64,000 nucleotides of DNA from Centroberyx gerrardi. Its lineage: Eukaryota > Chordata > Actinopteri > Beryciformes > Berycidae. The DNA is taken from assembly GCF_048128805.1 (NCBI RefSeq), contig NC_136010.1:26334980-26398979 (forward strand), written 5' to 3'. Position 1 is the stretch's first letter. Every line of letters starts with the position of its first letter. Position numbers and translations under genes: made by a program. Under the pieces are notes generated by a model. The model was not told the DNA's origin. It did not search any database and saw nothing but the letters and a program-made list of their open reading frames with translations. This document shows positions 26,201 through 37,732 of the stretch, piece after piece.

Positions 26201-28438
26201 ATTAACCAATATCTGTCATAACTCTGATGTTTTCTTGTACTCCCCTTGTAGAGGTAACCAAAATTTAACTTTTCAAAAGTCTTATCCGCTCTCATTCGAG
26301 CAACTTCTTAGTGTAGACATAATACTCTCCCTTCTTGTGTTGTAGTGATCACATTCCTCCTAGACATTTACCTCTTGCTTTTATACTGACTCTTCACAAT
26401 AGGTGCAAATAGAGAAACTGAAATTAATATTATGTCAGCATCACGAAGAAGGGCAAGGGACAACAAAATGCAATGACATTAAGTTTTGATTGTTTTCAGG
26501 GACCATAGTACTAGTGTACGATAAACTACTTATGTAGTGTGTCTTTTGGTATTTTCCATGTTTTTCCTCCTACATTGGACATTTCTATCTGTCTGCATGT
26601 ATCATCGCTGTTGGGAGAAAACTTAGAGGAACTAAGGAAGGAACAGCCTTATTTTGAGCTTGACAGCTATGCATTTTGTAGTTCATCCAACGGGTTTTGA
26701 AACGATTTAATAAACCCACGTTTCAAATCTCCCACCCATAGAGGAGCATGTAATCCTTGAATTGAAGTTAAAACATGAAAGTCAGCAAAACTTGCGAGGT
26801 TTTCATATGACGACATACGCTTGTGTCTGTGTGTCTCAGGGTTACCAGGTGTCCCTGAAGAGCACGCGGGGTCCCATCGACGTCTTCCTCTGCCCGGAGG
26901 ACAGCTCGGGCGTCTGCAGCCCGGTGACGGGAAGCAGTCCCTCCAAACCCAGCGCCGACCCCACGCTGGCCCCGGCGCCCACACCGCCCGCCGACCAGCT
27001 GCAGCCCAGGAGCTCCGCCGCAGGCCAGGAAGTGAGGTTATCATCGCCAGCGTCCACGTCGTCCACAATCACAGCAGCCTCCCAGCCGGACCCCACCTCT
27101 CTGGCGTTAGGCGGCGACGCAGGTAAGCAAACCACAATTGATTGTAGTTGACAAATGATTCTACAAGGAATCTGCCAGGCTATAAATTACTCTACTTGTC
27201 ATTTATGAACTGCATTTCCCCTACAATAATTTCCTTGTGCAGTGGCAAAACAACAACAAACACAGAGGACACAGCTAGGGGAAACACATTTTCAGGGGAT
27301 AAAAGTATTTGAGCAAAACTAGAAACATAACGCATCACTTTCTGTGTCCCCGAGGATTTTTCCCAGGAAAGAGCTACCAGACACCGGGTGTTTAGAACAG
27401 CAAATGTAAAAGCTTTCATGAACTGGATATAGGTGGAATCACTCTTGTGGTATAGTAATCACAAATCGAGTTTATTTATATGAGAACGTCACTAATTATT
27501 ACTTTAAATGCTCTAATGCAGAGTTTCTCAAGGTAGGGTTCCCAGAAAAATGAGAAATAATTTAATTTCACTATAATTCAGTTCACTTTAAATGATCCCA
27601 ATTAGAGAATGTACAGTATATGAATGTCTATTATAATCCTAGGTTTCACTCTCGCCACTATTATCTCCCCACATACAATTCAACTCGATACCAAGTAAAC
27701 AACACTCTCGACTTGGCTTTCCTCTGTGTTTTTTTTCCAGCTTTTCACATTCAGTATATTCCTTGTCTTTTCCATCGGGATTCTAATGCAACATTCTGAT
27801 CAGATTTCACACAAGTGAATATGTTTTATGATTAGCATTCTTATTAATATTGTAATTTTGATTATTATCATCCTGGGTTTCAGTGGAGAGTTTTAGTGTC
27901 CCATGGTCTAAATGCTGTTTCAGAGGCTTTTCCACCCTGACAAGAATAAAATTCTGGGTAAAACAGTGAATAGTTGTAATTTTTTAGCATGAAAATGGGC
28001 AAAAGTTTAGATATTGAATACTGTTAATCAGCAGCTTCAATCCAAAAATATCTACTATTGGCCTTCAAAAACCCAAAGCGGTCGAACCCTAGTAACAGTG
28101 TGATCATCCAGCATTTCCCACCTCTTACTTCTCTGGGATCTGTTTTCTCCTGTCGACGGCGGCACAGAGCATTTACCTTTTGTAACTCTCCGACAGAGTC
28201 GTTTCTGGCAGGCGACCCGTTCTCCGGCCTGGGGGAGATGCCCGACTTCGACCTCTCGCCCCTCTCCTCCTCCGACTTCCTGAACGGCGAGTGCCTCCCG
28301 CTCCCGCTGGACGGCTTCATCAACCTGTCCCCGCCCCACAGCCACGACTACCACTTCGGCCTGGAGGACCACGAGGGCATCAGCGAACTGTTCGACTGTG
28401 ACTTTGGCGACCTGACGCGGGTTTTGGAGGAGAGTTAG
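20261..28438 (+). CDS. e2f1: Transcription factor E2F1, complete, 7 exons
   Basis: Exons: 20261-20512, 20894-20996, 24309-24528, 24809-24961, 26028-26142, 26840-27122, 28197-28438 (TAG). Phases join to 455 residues (human 437). Domains: N-terminal IVIIS and LLFATPQ segments; cyclin-binding/nuclear-localisation KRKLDL (about 86-91); winged-helix DNA-binding domain (about 127-191) with the signature [13 protein letters not shown]; leucine-rich dimerisation helix for DP partners (about 192-243); marked box (about 244-300); C-terminal transactivation domain (376-455) with the Rb-binding pieces DYHFGL and FDCDFGD. It acts in the nucleus with DP1/DP2 to drive S-phase genes and is held by Rb. The longer N terminus and [15 protein letters not shown] mark E2F1 rather than E2F2/E2F3. 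Intron 4 is AT-AC. Intron 2 (3.3 kb) holds a LINE. The start codon lies in CGACCATGT. Confidence 0.95.
21001..21032. repeat. (CA)n microsatellite
   Basis: A CA tract starting a few bases after the e2f1 exon 2 donor (GT at 20997-20998). Confidence 0.9.
21325..23100 (+). mobile_element. 5'-truncated non-LTR retrotransposon (LINE) in e2f1 intron 2
   Basis: A reverse-transcriptase reading frame on the same strand as e2f1. The first block (about 21330-21542) has [16 protein letters not shown] one-base slip at about 21540 changes the frame, and the rest runs open to 22824. RT motifs: [12 protein letters not shown] (motif A), [10 protein letters not shown] (motif B) and YVDD near 22081 (catalytic motif C). 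The C-terminal part has [14 protein letters not shown], typical of Jockey/CR1/I-type LINE ORF2. A 3' UTR of about 270 bp ends in a short (CTA)n tail at 23083-23097. The endonuclease and ORF1 are missing. The stops elsewhere are few, so insertion looks fairly recent. Exact clade not decided. Confidence 0.85.
23101..24308. other. Rest of e2f1 intron 2
   Basis: Non-coding sequence between the LINE tail and exon 3. I see no gene or strong repeat, and the run before 24309 is pyrimidine-rich as expected for a 3' splice site. Confidence 0.4.
24962..26027 (+). other. U12-type AT-AC intron (e2f1 intron 4)
   Basis: No GT donor joins exons 4 and 5 in frame here. Instead the intron starts ATATCCTTTT (24962-24971), the U12 5' splice-site consensus, and ends CATCAC (AC at 26026-26027). 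A perfect U12 branch site TTCCTTAAC lies at 26008-26016, about 12 bases before the 3' end. Splicing here keeps phase 2 (AA|G, lysine) and yields [15 protein letters not shown]2F genes are a known family with minor-spliceosome introns. Confidence 0.95.
25725..25760 (+). repeat. tRNA-like SINE head fragment in e2f1 intron 4
   Basis: GTGGCCTAGAGGTTAGAG resembles the A box of the SINE at 4729-4800. No B box follows, so only the 5' part is left. It lies within the U12 intron. Confidence 0.35.
27240..27500 (-). repeat. Dispersed repeat R2, copy B
   Basis: Inverted match to 10195-10375. It shares TTTCATGAACTGGATATAGG and CGCATCACTTTCTGTG with the reverse complement of copy A. It lies just after e2f1 exon 6, in intron 6. 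Confidence 0.7.
27520..27560 (+). repeat. hAT-like element end (fragment)
   Basis: CAGAGTTTCTCAAGGTAGGG followed by TTCCCAGAAA resembles the start of Charlie-like hAT elements. The opposite kind of end (GGTTGAGAAACACTAG) lies far away at 60010-60025 and belongs to another copy. Confidence 0.35.
27880..28095 (+). repeat. Dispersed repeat R3, copy 2
   Basis: This matches 15575-15760 in the same orientation (GAGTTTTAGTGTCC, TGTTTCAGAGGCTTTTCC, CAGCAGCTTCAATCC). It ends about 100 bases before the acceptor of e2f1 exon 7. Confidence 0.65.
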
Positions 28439-30080
28439 GTGAAGAGGAGGAGGAGGAGGACCCCAACTTTGTTTCAAATTGTGGGGTGTGGGGAAATGTT
28501 TTTAGGGCCATGAATAATTTCCCTCCATCCCCCAAATCCAGCCCCAACTACAAGTCTCGAACCCCCAAATTGTACAGCACAGTACTAGCACTCTCCAGCC
28601 ATTTAGCCATTTTTAGCGAAAGAGTTTGGCTTTAGTACAGCTATTTAATTTATTTATATGAATGTCTTTTTGATATTTTGTACCGAGCGAGGTTTTGTTT
28701 TCGTTCATTCCGTTTTATCTAAGTGGATTGTGCAGGTGTGTGTGTGTGGGGTGTGGACTTAGACTCATAGGGCTGGTTTCCTTAACACACATTCGCCTTA
28801 GTCATTGACTTGTAGGGCTGATTTCATAGATAAGCTCAGGCTTTAAACTCAACTGTTAGGCTTAAACTACGTCTGTGAAACCCGCCTTAGAGTCGAAAAG
28901 ATTCAATCCCAAAAGCATCTTGGAACTATTGTGCAATTTCAAACCTGAGTTCTTAGAAGATAGAAAGTATCAGGTATGTGACCAGGAACACAAAAACAGA
29001 AGAGAGGATAGGGAAAAAAAATATTTCTCCATTACAAATAAGTTGTTTGTCCAAAAAACAAAAAAAACTGAAATCCTGAAAGACTGGAAGATCTCCTCCC
29101 TGGAGAATGTTGAAGCCAGGGAAGAACGGGTCACGATTAGTGTCTAGTACTTACTAGTAGATGCATATATGACCTGTTATTTAATCAGAATATTTTAGGC
29201 TTCTCTGCAATTGACATCCATGACATTCAAGGTATCATGGCCTCAACTTGGCCACATGATGACTAGAATTACATAGTCACCTGTTACTGTCTAATTAATT
29301 GCAATTGGTGAAAAATGACACCACAAACATGATTAGTCACTGGAAGTGGATTCATTTGGCAGGCTGAACACAAAGTAAGGACTAAGATGCTTTTGGGTAA
29401 CTGGACCCTCATCTCTATTCAAATAAATGATAAAGGGATACCTTGATATTTTGAATATTTGTTAGTTTTCTTCACAAGACACTTGAAAACAGATTCTAAA
29501 TTTGTCCTTTGGGTGTTTGGACAAAGCTTGTTTGGTTTCAGTGAGCACTGCCAACAAGCCTAAACGTCAAATGTGGCAATTTTTCCATAGTGTGGCAAGT
29601 GTGTGGTTTAAAATGTCAAGGTATTCTTGTATTGGTGTTCAGGAAACCAGGGAATAATAGCCTGCTGGAGTTCTGCCAGCGTGTAAAAACTAATACTGAA
29701 TAAGTTCTCTATTAGTTAGCTAGGCGTTTAGCCATAGTCTCAGGTGTGCGGAGCGGCGTGAAGTCTTTAATCAATGTTTTTGATGCAGACAGACTTAAAC
29801 AAGTGTAAGAGTGTAAGTGTTCTAGATGCATTTTAATGGTGCAAAGTGTGTGGGTCAGCAGTAGATTTTTCACAGGTTCAGAAAACACTTTAGGACAGTG
29901 ATTTTTCAGGCAGGGGTCCAAGTGAGAAGTTGAATGGGATTCCTGTAGTTTTGGGCTCCTGACTCATAGAAGGCTAATTGATCCTTATATACAATACACC
30001 CTTCATTGCTTGTCTTCTGAAAGCACTCACTGGTGTTTTTGTATTGTAACGGGTGAATAAAAGCACAGCCACATCCTCGC
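28439..30080 (+). other. Probable e2f1 3' UTR
   Basis: No coding frame is seen. A candidate polyadenylation signal AATAAA lies at 30056-30061. The UTR length of about 1.6 kb is inference. The stretch contains a small inverted-end repeat at 28815-28886, whose ends read GGGCTGATTTCATAGATAAG on the left and GTCTGTGAAACCCGCC on the right, a common fish MITE pattern. Confidence 0.4.
28815..28886. mobile_element. Short MITE-like inverted repeat
   Basis: The left end GGGCTGATTTCATAGA and right end TCTGTGAAACCCGCC are imperfect inverted copies about 40 bases apart. This type of GGTTTCACAGAC end is frequent in fish genomes. A partial extra left end (GGGCTGGTTTCC) lies at 28770. There is no coding capacity. 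Confidence 0.45.
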
Positions 30081-30591
30081 TTTTACCACTCTAATCAGCG
30101 TGGAGCGGTGATAACTTCAGGAACGGTTATGTGGAAGTGATGAAAGGTTTTCAGAACGGGGGACGCCCTGTTTTCGTTCAGTATGTGCATTTAAAATCGG
30201 TGCAGAAAGTTAATGTTCATGCCTTAAATCAATGACTTCTACTAGGTGAATGTGTTCACCTAGGATCTCTTATCTTGGCCCCAAAGGATCAATTCCTCCT
30301 TGCATTCTCATGTTTTTGTACAGCGGTCACACCAGACTTCATACCTTCTCTTCAAGTCATATCTCGCCACATGCTTTGGTCGATTTTTTCACTTATAGAT
30401 TCAAATAATCAGCAATAACCAAGAGGCTTTTACATGGTTTTTTCATCATGTATTCCGTCAGATGAAATACTGTCCTGCAACTTACAGTCTCTCGTCCGCT
30501 TTCAAGCAATTTTTAAATTAATGCATCATAATTTTTCCTTCTAAGTTAATGTAAGCTAACATGTTTTCGCATTCCCCAAGTAATGGGTTTT

Positions 30592-30627
<36 letters not shown>

Positions 30628-33600
30628 AGGGAGAGAGAGACATTTTGTATTTTTGAACTTTGTATTTATTTAAAAGGGTGTTGATAGAAAAAAAAAAAGG
30701 TACAAATTTTTTCAGCCATTTTCTGGCAGGGAGGGAATTTTACACCATGTGAAAGTGGTCTGTTCCCATAATAGTCACAGATCCAAACAAATCATGCAAC
30801 GATAAATGTGTCATGTAATGGTGTAAAGTTAACCACAAGTATTTCTTTTGTAAATGACCCTTTCCCATTATTTGTAGTGCATTTAATTTTGCCATGTTTT
30901 TGTTTTTGTCATTATGGAAAATGTATCTCTCTGTTCTATCATCTGCCATTATACATGTGCAATCTTTGGAATGGGTAATTCTGCCAATAAGATGAAATTA
31001 TTACAGATATCTTTTGATTACATTTCTAATTTAGACTGACTTTTGAACTTACATCGATTTTTCCCAGCTGATTTGCTGAACCTCATCCATATTGCAGGCA
31101 GCATTGCTCATGTAAGGTTTCACATGTACTGTGGTCGAGGCTTAGGGTGCCTCTGGCTATCACTCTGTGTGAGAACTTGTAACTACAGGTTTTTTCCATC
31201 TTCTAGTCTGGAATTAAAAGCTTGCTTAATCCTTTATGCTCTGGCCAAGGGTCATGACCCTGTGGTTAATAGGAAAACTCAAAATTCAATGTAATTTTAA
31301 AAATACATGGCCTTCCATCTGAAGACATACAAGGCTTTAAACTGATAGCAGTGTTCTGAGGCACATCAGTGTCAGGCTTAGTTTATAACCCATATAACCC
31401 TGAAAATGTATCGAAAATAATATTTTCTTCCGTCTGTCTCGGCCTTTGGTTTGACTTTCACCGGCAGCTGAACTAATCGACGTTGCTTCGCTGAATGTGA
31501 GATGTCCATTTTATCTCATCACTATCATGAAACTTGCGTCACGACTGTTTTTTTTTTGTTTTCTGCAGGACAAATGCAGTGCCTTATTGAGGAGGAAAAA
31601 AAGTGTTGATTAATACTCAAATCAGGATTTTTGTTTGGTCATGGTGAGTGTGTGTGTGAAATGTTTCCGGGTGTGTTTTTTTTTTTTTTGTGTGGTTTTT
31701 GAAGTGTTTCGTTTGAAGAGGTTTGTTTAACTCAGAGCAATTACCTAGTTGATCTACAGTGTGTTTTGACAGACTCCAAAATCATGTTCACACCAGGGTT
31801 GGAATCAACCTTCAGTTAAAACGACTGCAAAAGATATGTATTCATGTTTTATACAAAGTTGTCTTTTTCAGTAGGGGCATACATTTGACACAAAACACTT
31901 GTCAATCTGTTGGCAAGTGATAGGAAATTAAATTATTGAACTGCATTCCCAATTCACTATAATGTAACAGAAGTGGAAGTGAATTGACACCGACCCTGAC
32001 TCAAACGCTGTTCAAAGTGCTTTTAAGGGAAACTAGGGCTTATCCAGCAACTTAACAATCAATCACATAATCTTTAAGTACTTTCCTTTTCTCCACCATT
32101 ATTACACACTTTATTTTTGTCGCTACATACTGGGTAAATGAGAAAAAGTTTGTACCCAGTATGCCCTTTTGTATCAAATTTCCTTTGACAGAAATAAAAA
32201 GTAACTATTTTGATTTGATCCATTAGTGGCACGCCTTCTGTTCTTCCTGTAATGCAAAGGTGATTATTCTTTACACTAGAAACTGATTATGAGTTTGCAA
32301 CACCAAAATGACGAGGATTCCATTTTGCCACTCACATTAATTTGCCATAATTGATTAAAAGATGATTGTAATTCAGTAAGAGAGCCACAGCATTTGAATG
32401 CAAGTAGAGTGATTTATCAGTTAGACCAAGAAGTTATGAGATGGTCCTTATTGTAATAGTTAAATCTTCATTGTCATAAGTGTTAGCATCATCATTGGGA
32501 CCTGGGGATTAAAATTGGCAGAAATAACTAGAAAAAATACATTTAAAGTCAATCACTAATTACCTGGGACTACTCTGTTAGATGACATAGAAATAAATAC
32601 AGTCTCATATGTGCTGCTAGGGGGAGCCATAGTCTGTGAAATGGAATTTTAGTTACAGAGTCTTTGGCAGCTGTTTTCATCACTTCTAAATCTTATGGCG
32701 GTAACTTTATCAGCAGTGATGTAATGACCTCCAGCTGGTGATCATCGTAAACCAAACAACCACCCACATAAAACTAATCAATTATATTCTCAGAGAAACA
32801 TGAAGATATGTCGCTTTTTTTCTCAAAAGTCCCTATCCTCATAATTGATATGAGTTTGATTCTTTTTAAAAATGTTCCATATTCAATTCATTTGTCTATA
32901 GACACAATTATTTTTTTTAATTTTACATGCATTTGCATACAGTAAAAAAGAAAGAGTAAGAAGAAAAAAAGGACCACATTTACACATTTAATTTTCGTTT
33001 TCATTACATCTAATGAATTAAAAATGTAAATAAAGAAAAAGACAAGCAGGAAAAAAAAAGGAGGAAGAAAGAAAAAAATCAACAATAATTGCCATTTGAT
33101 GAAAACAAATGTTTGAATTCCTTTCAGGCATTCCATCATTATTTGTCATTCAATTAAAAAAGTACATTTGTGATGCAGGATTTTTCCCCCTACCTTTCCC
33201 TCCTTTCTTCCCTCTTGAGTAAAGTTATTTTTTTCCCAGATCCCACCTTTTGTTAAAGGCTTGTTTCTCCATTAAATATACCTTCTGTATTGTCTTCTTC
33301 TAGTTATTGATTATTATTCACTTTTCATGTTTAATTTGGGGGTCAAACTGGTGTTAAAATCGATTCTAACCAGCACTGAAACAAAAAAGGTGCAGAACCC
33401 TTGTGTTAACATACAGGCAGATTCCACCTGTCACCTGCTGCAGCTCCCCAGGCCGCTGTCAGCTCCACTGGCTTAATAATTGTTAAAGAAACGACTGGTG
33501 TTAGAGCTCGGCTTGCAGCTACGGCCCACAGTGTGCAGTACATCGTGAAAACATGTTGGGAGAGCAGCAGAGAGGAAGAGAAAGAAAGTGAGATCTCTAT

Positions 33601-33660
33601 CGGTGGGGAGGTGGAGTCTCTCTCATTCCTTCGGCCACCTGCGGCACTCGCTGTCAGACC
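30081..33660. other. Intergenic DNA between e2f1 and the transglutaminase gene
   Basis: AT-rich with no supported gene. It contains a (GT)n run followed by GA repeats at 30594-30650, several A/T homopolymers and an A-rich stretch at about 33050-33080. The transglutaminase promoter should lie in the last few hundred bases, but I see no decisive motif. Confidence 0.45.
30594..30626. repeat. (GT)n microsatellite
   Basis: About 16 GT units followed by a GAGAGA run. Confidence 0.95.
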
Positions 33661-36600
33661 ATGGACTGCATGCAACATACGAGACACAACATCGCCGGTG
33701 AGTCCACTGCTGTCTCTCACAGCAGAGAAAAGACATGGGAAAGGTGTGTAGCACCTGTCCTGCTCCGTAGACAATGAATGGGAGAATGATTGGATGGACC
33801 CACAGATTGTTTGAGCCTCTATTCTCTAGTATTGTCAGCTCTGCACACCTGTCCCATCTACCATCTTCCCCAATTCATTCTCTATCAGGGGAATAACACA
33901 TGCATTCTTAAATTGAGTGTAATTCCCCTTTAGTTGAGTTTTAAACTGAGTACTTTAACTTTTCTATCTGGATACTTCTACTTTTACTTAAGGATTTCTG
34001 CGTTTCTTCTACAACTGATTCACAACATGAGTGTTTTTTCCTCACTGGAACATGCTAATAAATCTACACAGACAGGAGTTACGATTGTAAATAGCAAGTT
34101 TGCAAAGTATGTGGCCATAATTATGCAAGAATGTGAGGATGGTCTGGTGCAGGTATGTGACAGAGAGGTCCCACGATGATCTGTCATAGCAGGCAGCACA
34201 GGTGTTAAACATGCAATGTGGATATGAGACCTTTACTCCATATCCTATGTTTTAATGTGTGTAATATACATTATATGTTGTGTGTTGATGTGTCAGTGTT
34301 GTATCTCAGGAGAGGCAAAAGCCAGTTTTCTGCCTTTTGTGGACAATAGAGACCTATTCTATTCGATTCAATTCTATTCTATTCTGCCCAACACACACAC
34401 ACACTTGTTGTGTTGATAGATAGATAGATAGATAGATAGATACTTTTATTTGTCCCCGTGGGGAAATTGGTTTGCAGCAAAATCACAAGGCATTTCATCA
34501 CAACATCACAAAGTCACCAGTAGACATCCTCGAACATACCCATATCACAATAGTCACAAATAAACATACAAAGTCATCAATAGACATACTCGTAGACATA
34601 ATAGATATACTCGTACATATACCCATACACATACCAGGAGGAGGAGGGGGACGGGCCAGACCAGCTGGACATCTTTTGTGACCAGGAAGGAGTGGCCAAA
34701 GTGCATGGGGGATAAGGTGCTGGTGCATTACCTGTTTAAAAATGTAATGTCTTGTGGAACAAATTAAAACTTGGATCTATTTTTAGTGAATAGAGGGGGG
34801 CAATATCGTCGCCCAGATGGCAACAATTCAAATGAGGAGGCAAGGGGGTGCCTCTGGTCACCCACAATGTTGTTTACCTTCTTCAGCGTTCTATCTCTGT
34901 AGATACATTCCATACTTGGTAACGTAATCCCTAACAGTTTACTGGCCGTTGTTACAGTTTTTCTGACAGTCTTTTTCTGTGCCTCAGTAGCATTGCCAAA
35001 CCAGCAGATGATGCAGAAGGTTAAAACACTTTCAATAAAAGCACAGTAAAACATTTGGAGCATTTTGTTGTGGACATTAAAAGATAGCAATTTCTTTAGA
35101 AAGTACATTCTTTGTTGTGTCTTAGTACTTATGAGGTCAGTCCACAGGTCCCATTTAAGCTTATGGTCGAGCACAATACCAAGGTACTTGTAATCTGTAA
35201 CAGATTGTATTGGCTCCCCATTTATAAAAGTAGGGTTAGAGGATTGCAGCCTTCTAAAATCAAGTATCCTGGATATCCATTCTGTATTCCCCAACAGCAG
35301 CAGGCGATCCTACTATTCAGTCTGCACATGTACCTGATGTCAAAATAAAAGCCACCAGCATCCTGGGTTTGAATACAGAAAAGCCTACAGTATTTAGATT
35401 CAGGTGGGCGCAGGTCTGCATAACAAGACATCTGTTTTTTTTGTTGTTTTTTTTCTTCCAGGCACAGATAATGACCATTGCCGACTGAAGTATGTCAACC
35501 TCGAGGTCCACGAAAACCACGTTTCCCACGAGACACTGGGGCTCAGCGGCCGGCACCTGGTGGTGCGACGCGGGAAACCGTTCAAGCTCACCCTGCTGTT
35601 CCGCAGCCGGGCGTGGAACCCCCACTCTGAGGACTTGGTCTTGGAGGTTTGGCTAGGTACTGAAGCTAGGTGGCTGATAGATGATATTTTGTGCTGATAC
35701 TCAATATCTTTAAATTTGATCATTTTCATGGCAAAAAAAAAACAGAATTCAGTGTTTCCCCCAGAATTGTATTCTTTTATTTTTTGCTTTATTGGACAGT
35801 AATATAGTAAAAAGACAGGAAAGACATGAGACAGAGAGATGACATGTGACAAAGGTCCAAGGCCACTAGCCAACTGAGCCACCAGGTCGTATTCCTGCAG
35901 GGCGGAAAAGCCAAACAAGCAAACAGAAGTGAATAAAAATAAGTGAATGGAATAGTAGAAAAGGACAGAACAGAGTTCAACAGAAAGGGAGCGAACAGAG
36001 TAGAACAGAACCACACAGGACAACACAGGACAACACAGTACAGGACAGGACAGGACAGGACAGGGCAGGACAACACAGGACAGGACAACACAGGACAGCA
36101 CAGGACAGGACAGGACAGGTAATGAAGGTTGTAACTAACTAATGTAATTGAAGGTTGTCTGTTTGAAACCTTGAATCGGTCAGGAAAATGGAAGTGAATG
36201 CATGTTGCTTTCCTCTCCCTCCTTAACTAATAAAGTAAAGCAAGATACTTAACCCACAACGTTTTCAGTGGCCAACAGTTGCTCATCTTGTATACGTACA
36301 ACAGGATTAAATAAACCTCCAGCGATTCCTCTCACCGTACAGGCGGTCTATCGGAGAGGATCCCGGTCCATTTCTTCGGAGAGATGTCTGACTCCCTGAG
36401 GTGGACGGCCCAGATCTACCCAGGAGACATGCACCGTCAGTCGGTCACCGTCCACCTCTGCTCCCCCGCTCTGTCCTCGGTGGCTCTCTACGACCTGCTG
36501 GTCCACATAGAGACCGCATGGGACAAACGGAGCTACGCAGTGGGCAGCTTCGTGCTGCTCTGCAACCCTTGGCTGAAGGGTACGTGTCCTAAGTCAGTCT

Positions 36601-37695
36601 CAAGTCTTGAGGCTCAAGTCTCAAGTCAAGTCTCAAGTCTAAATGTAGATTACAAAGTCAAGTCAGAACAAATCAAGAGTCCAGTATCAATTTAATATCT
36701 TAAAGAAAACTACATATTTAGGACTTTTCAATGCAATATGGTTTTGATATGATAGAAACTAGGTAAGAGCATCATGAGTTTGATTTCTATAATCAGTTTC
36801 AACTTCAATAAATTCAATCATTTCATACAAATTCAGAAAACAGAATTTAAATTCAGTCGTCTGCTGGAACAAATCTCATCACTTTCAATCTAAGTCATTT
36901 ACACAAACACAAGATCTCAAGTCAAGACTTTAGAAACCTTTTCAAGTCATCAAAGTACAAGTCAAAGTCAAGTCCCAAGTCACCAGAACCCAAGTCAAGT
37001 CAAGTCTCAAGTCTTCTCTTCATGCATCAAGTCAAGTATCGAGCAATCAAAATTGACTTGAGTCTGACTTGAGTCTATAGTCTCATAAACAAAATGCCTT
37101 TTTACACTAAAGAAAATGTTATTATAAAAGTAATCCAACATGGAGTCACCTATGTTTTTTAAAGGATTTGTAATTTGATTACAGCGTTTCAACAGATTAC
37201 AGTTACCAGAGTCTGATCATTAGATTGCTATCATCCTGTTGTAATCTGCTATTCCACAACCCTGCCAATGCCTTTCAGATGATGCAGTGTACATGCCCCT
37301 GGATGTCCAAATACAGGAGTATGTCAAGAGTGATTTGGGGTTGGTGTACATGGGCACACATCTGAACATCTGTAAACGGCCCTGGTCATTTGGTCAGGTG
37401 GGTCAGACTGCATGGATGACACCACTGTGAATGCATAATCATAGCAATATCAGCAGTAGATAAAGCATGATCGCTATGTGAAACTTGTGTGTGTGTGTGT
37501 GTATGTGTGTATGTGTGTGTGTGCGCGCGTGCGTGTGTGTGTGTGTGCGTGTGCAGTACGAGCCGGGCGTCCTAGAGGCCTGTCTGAAGCTGCTGCAGGT
37601 CAGCCCACAGCATCTCAGAGACAAGCAGAAAGACTACGTTCGCCGAGCAGACCCTGTCTACCTCAGCAGGGTGGTGTGCGCTATGGTGAGGGCAG

Positions 37696-37732
<37 letters not shown>

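Noticed and set aside
28024..28477. Minus-strand frames across the last e2f1 exon
   Set aside because: They are antisense of the GC-rich transactivation exon, with no homology to known domains.
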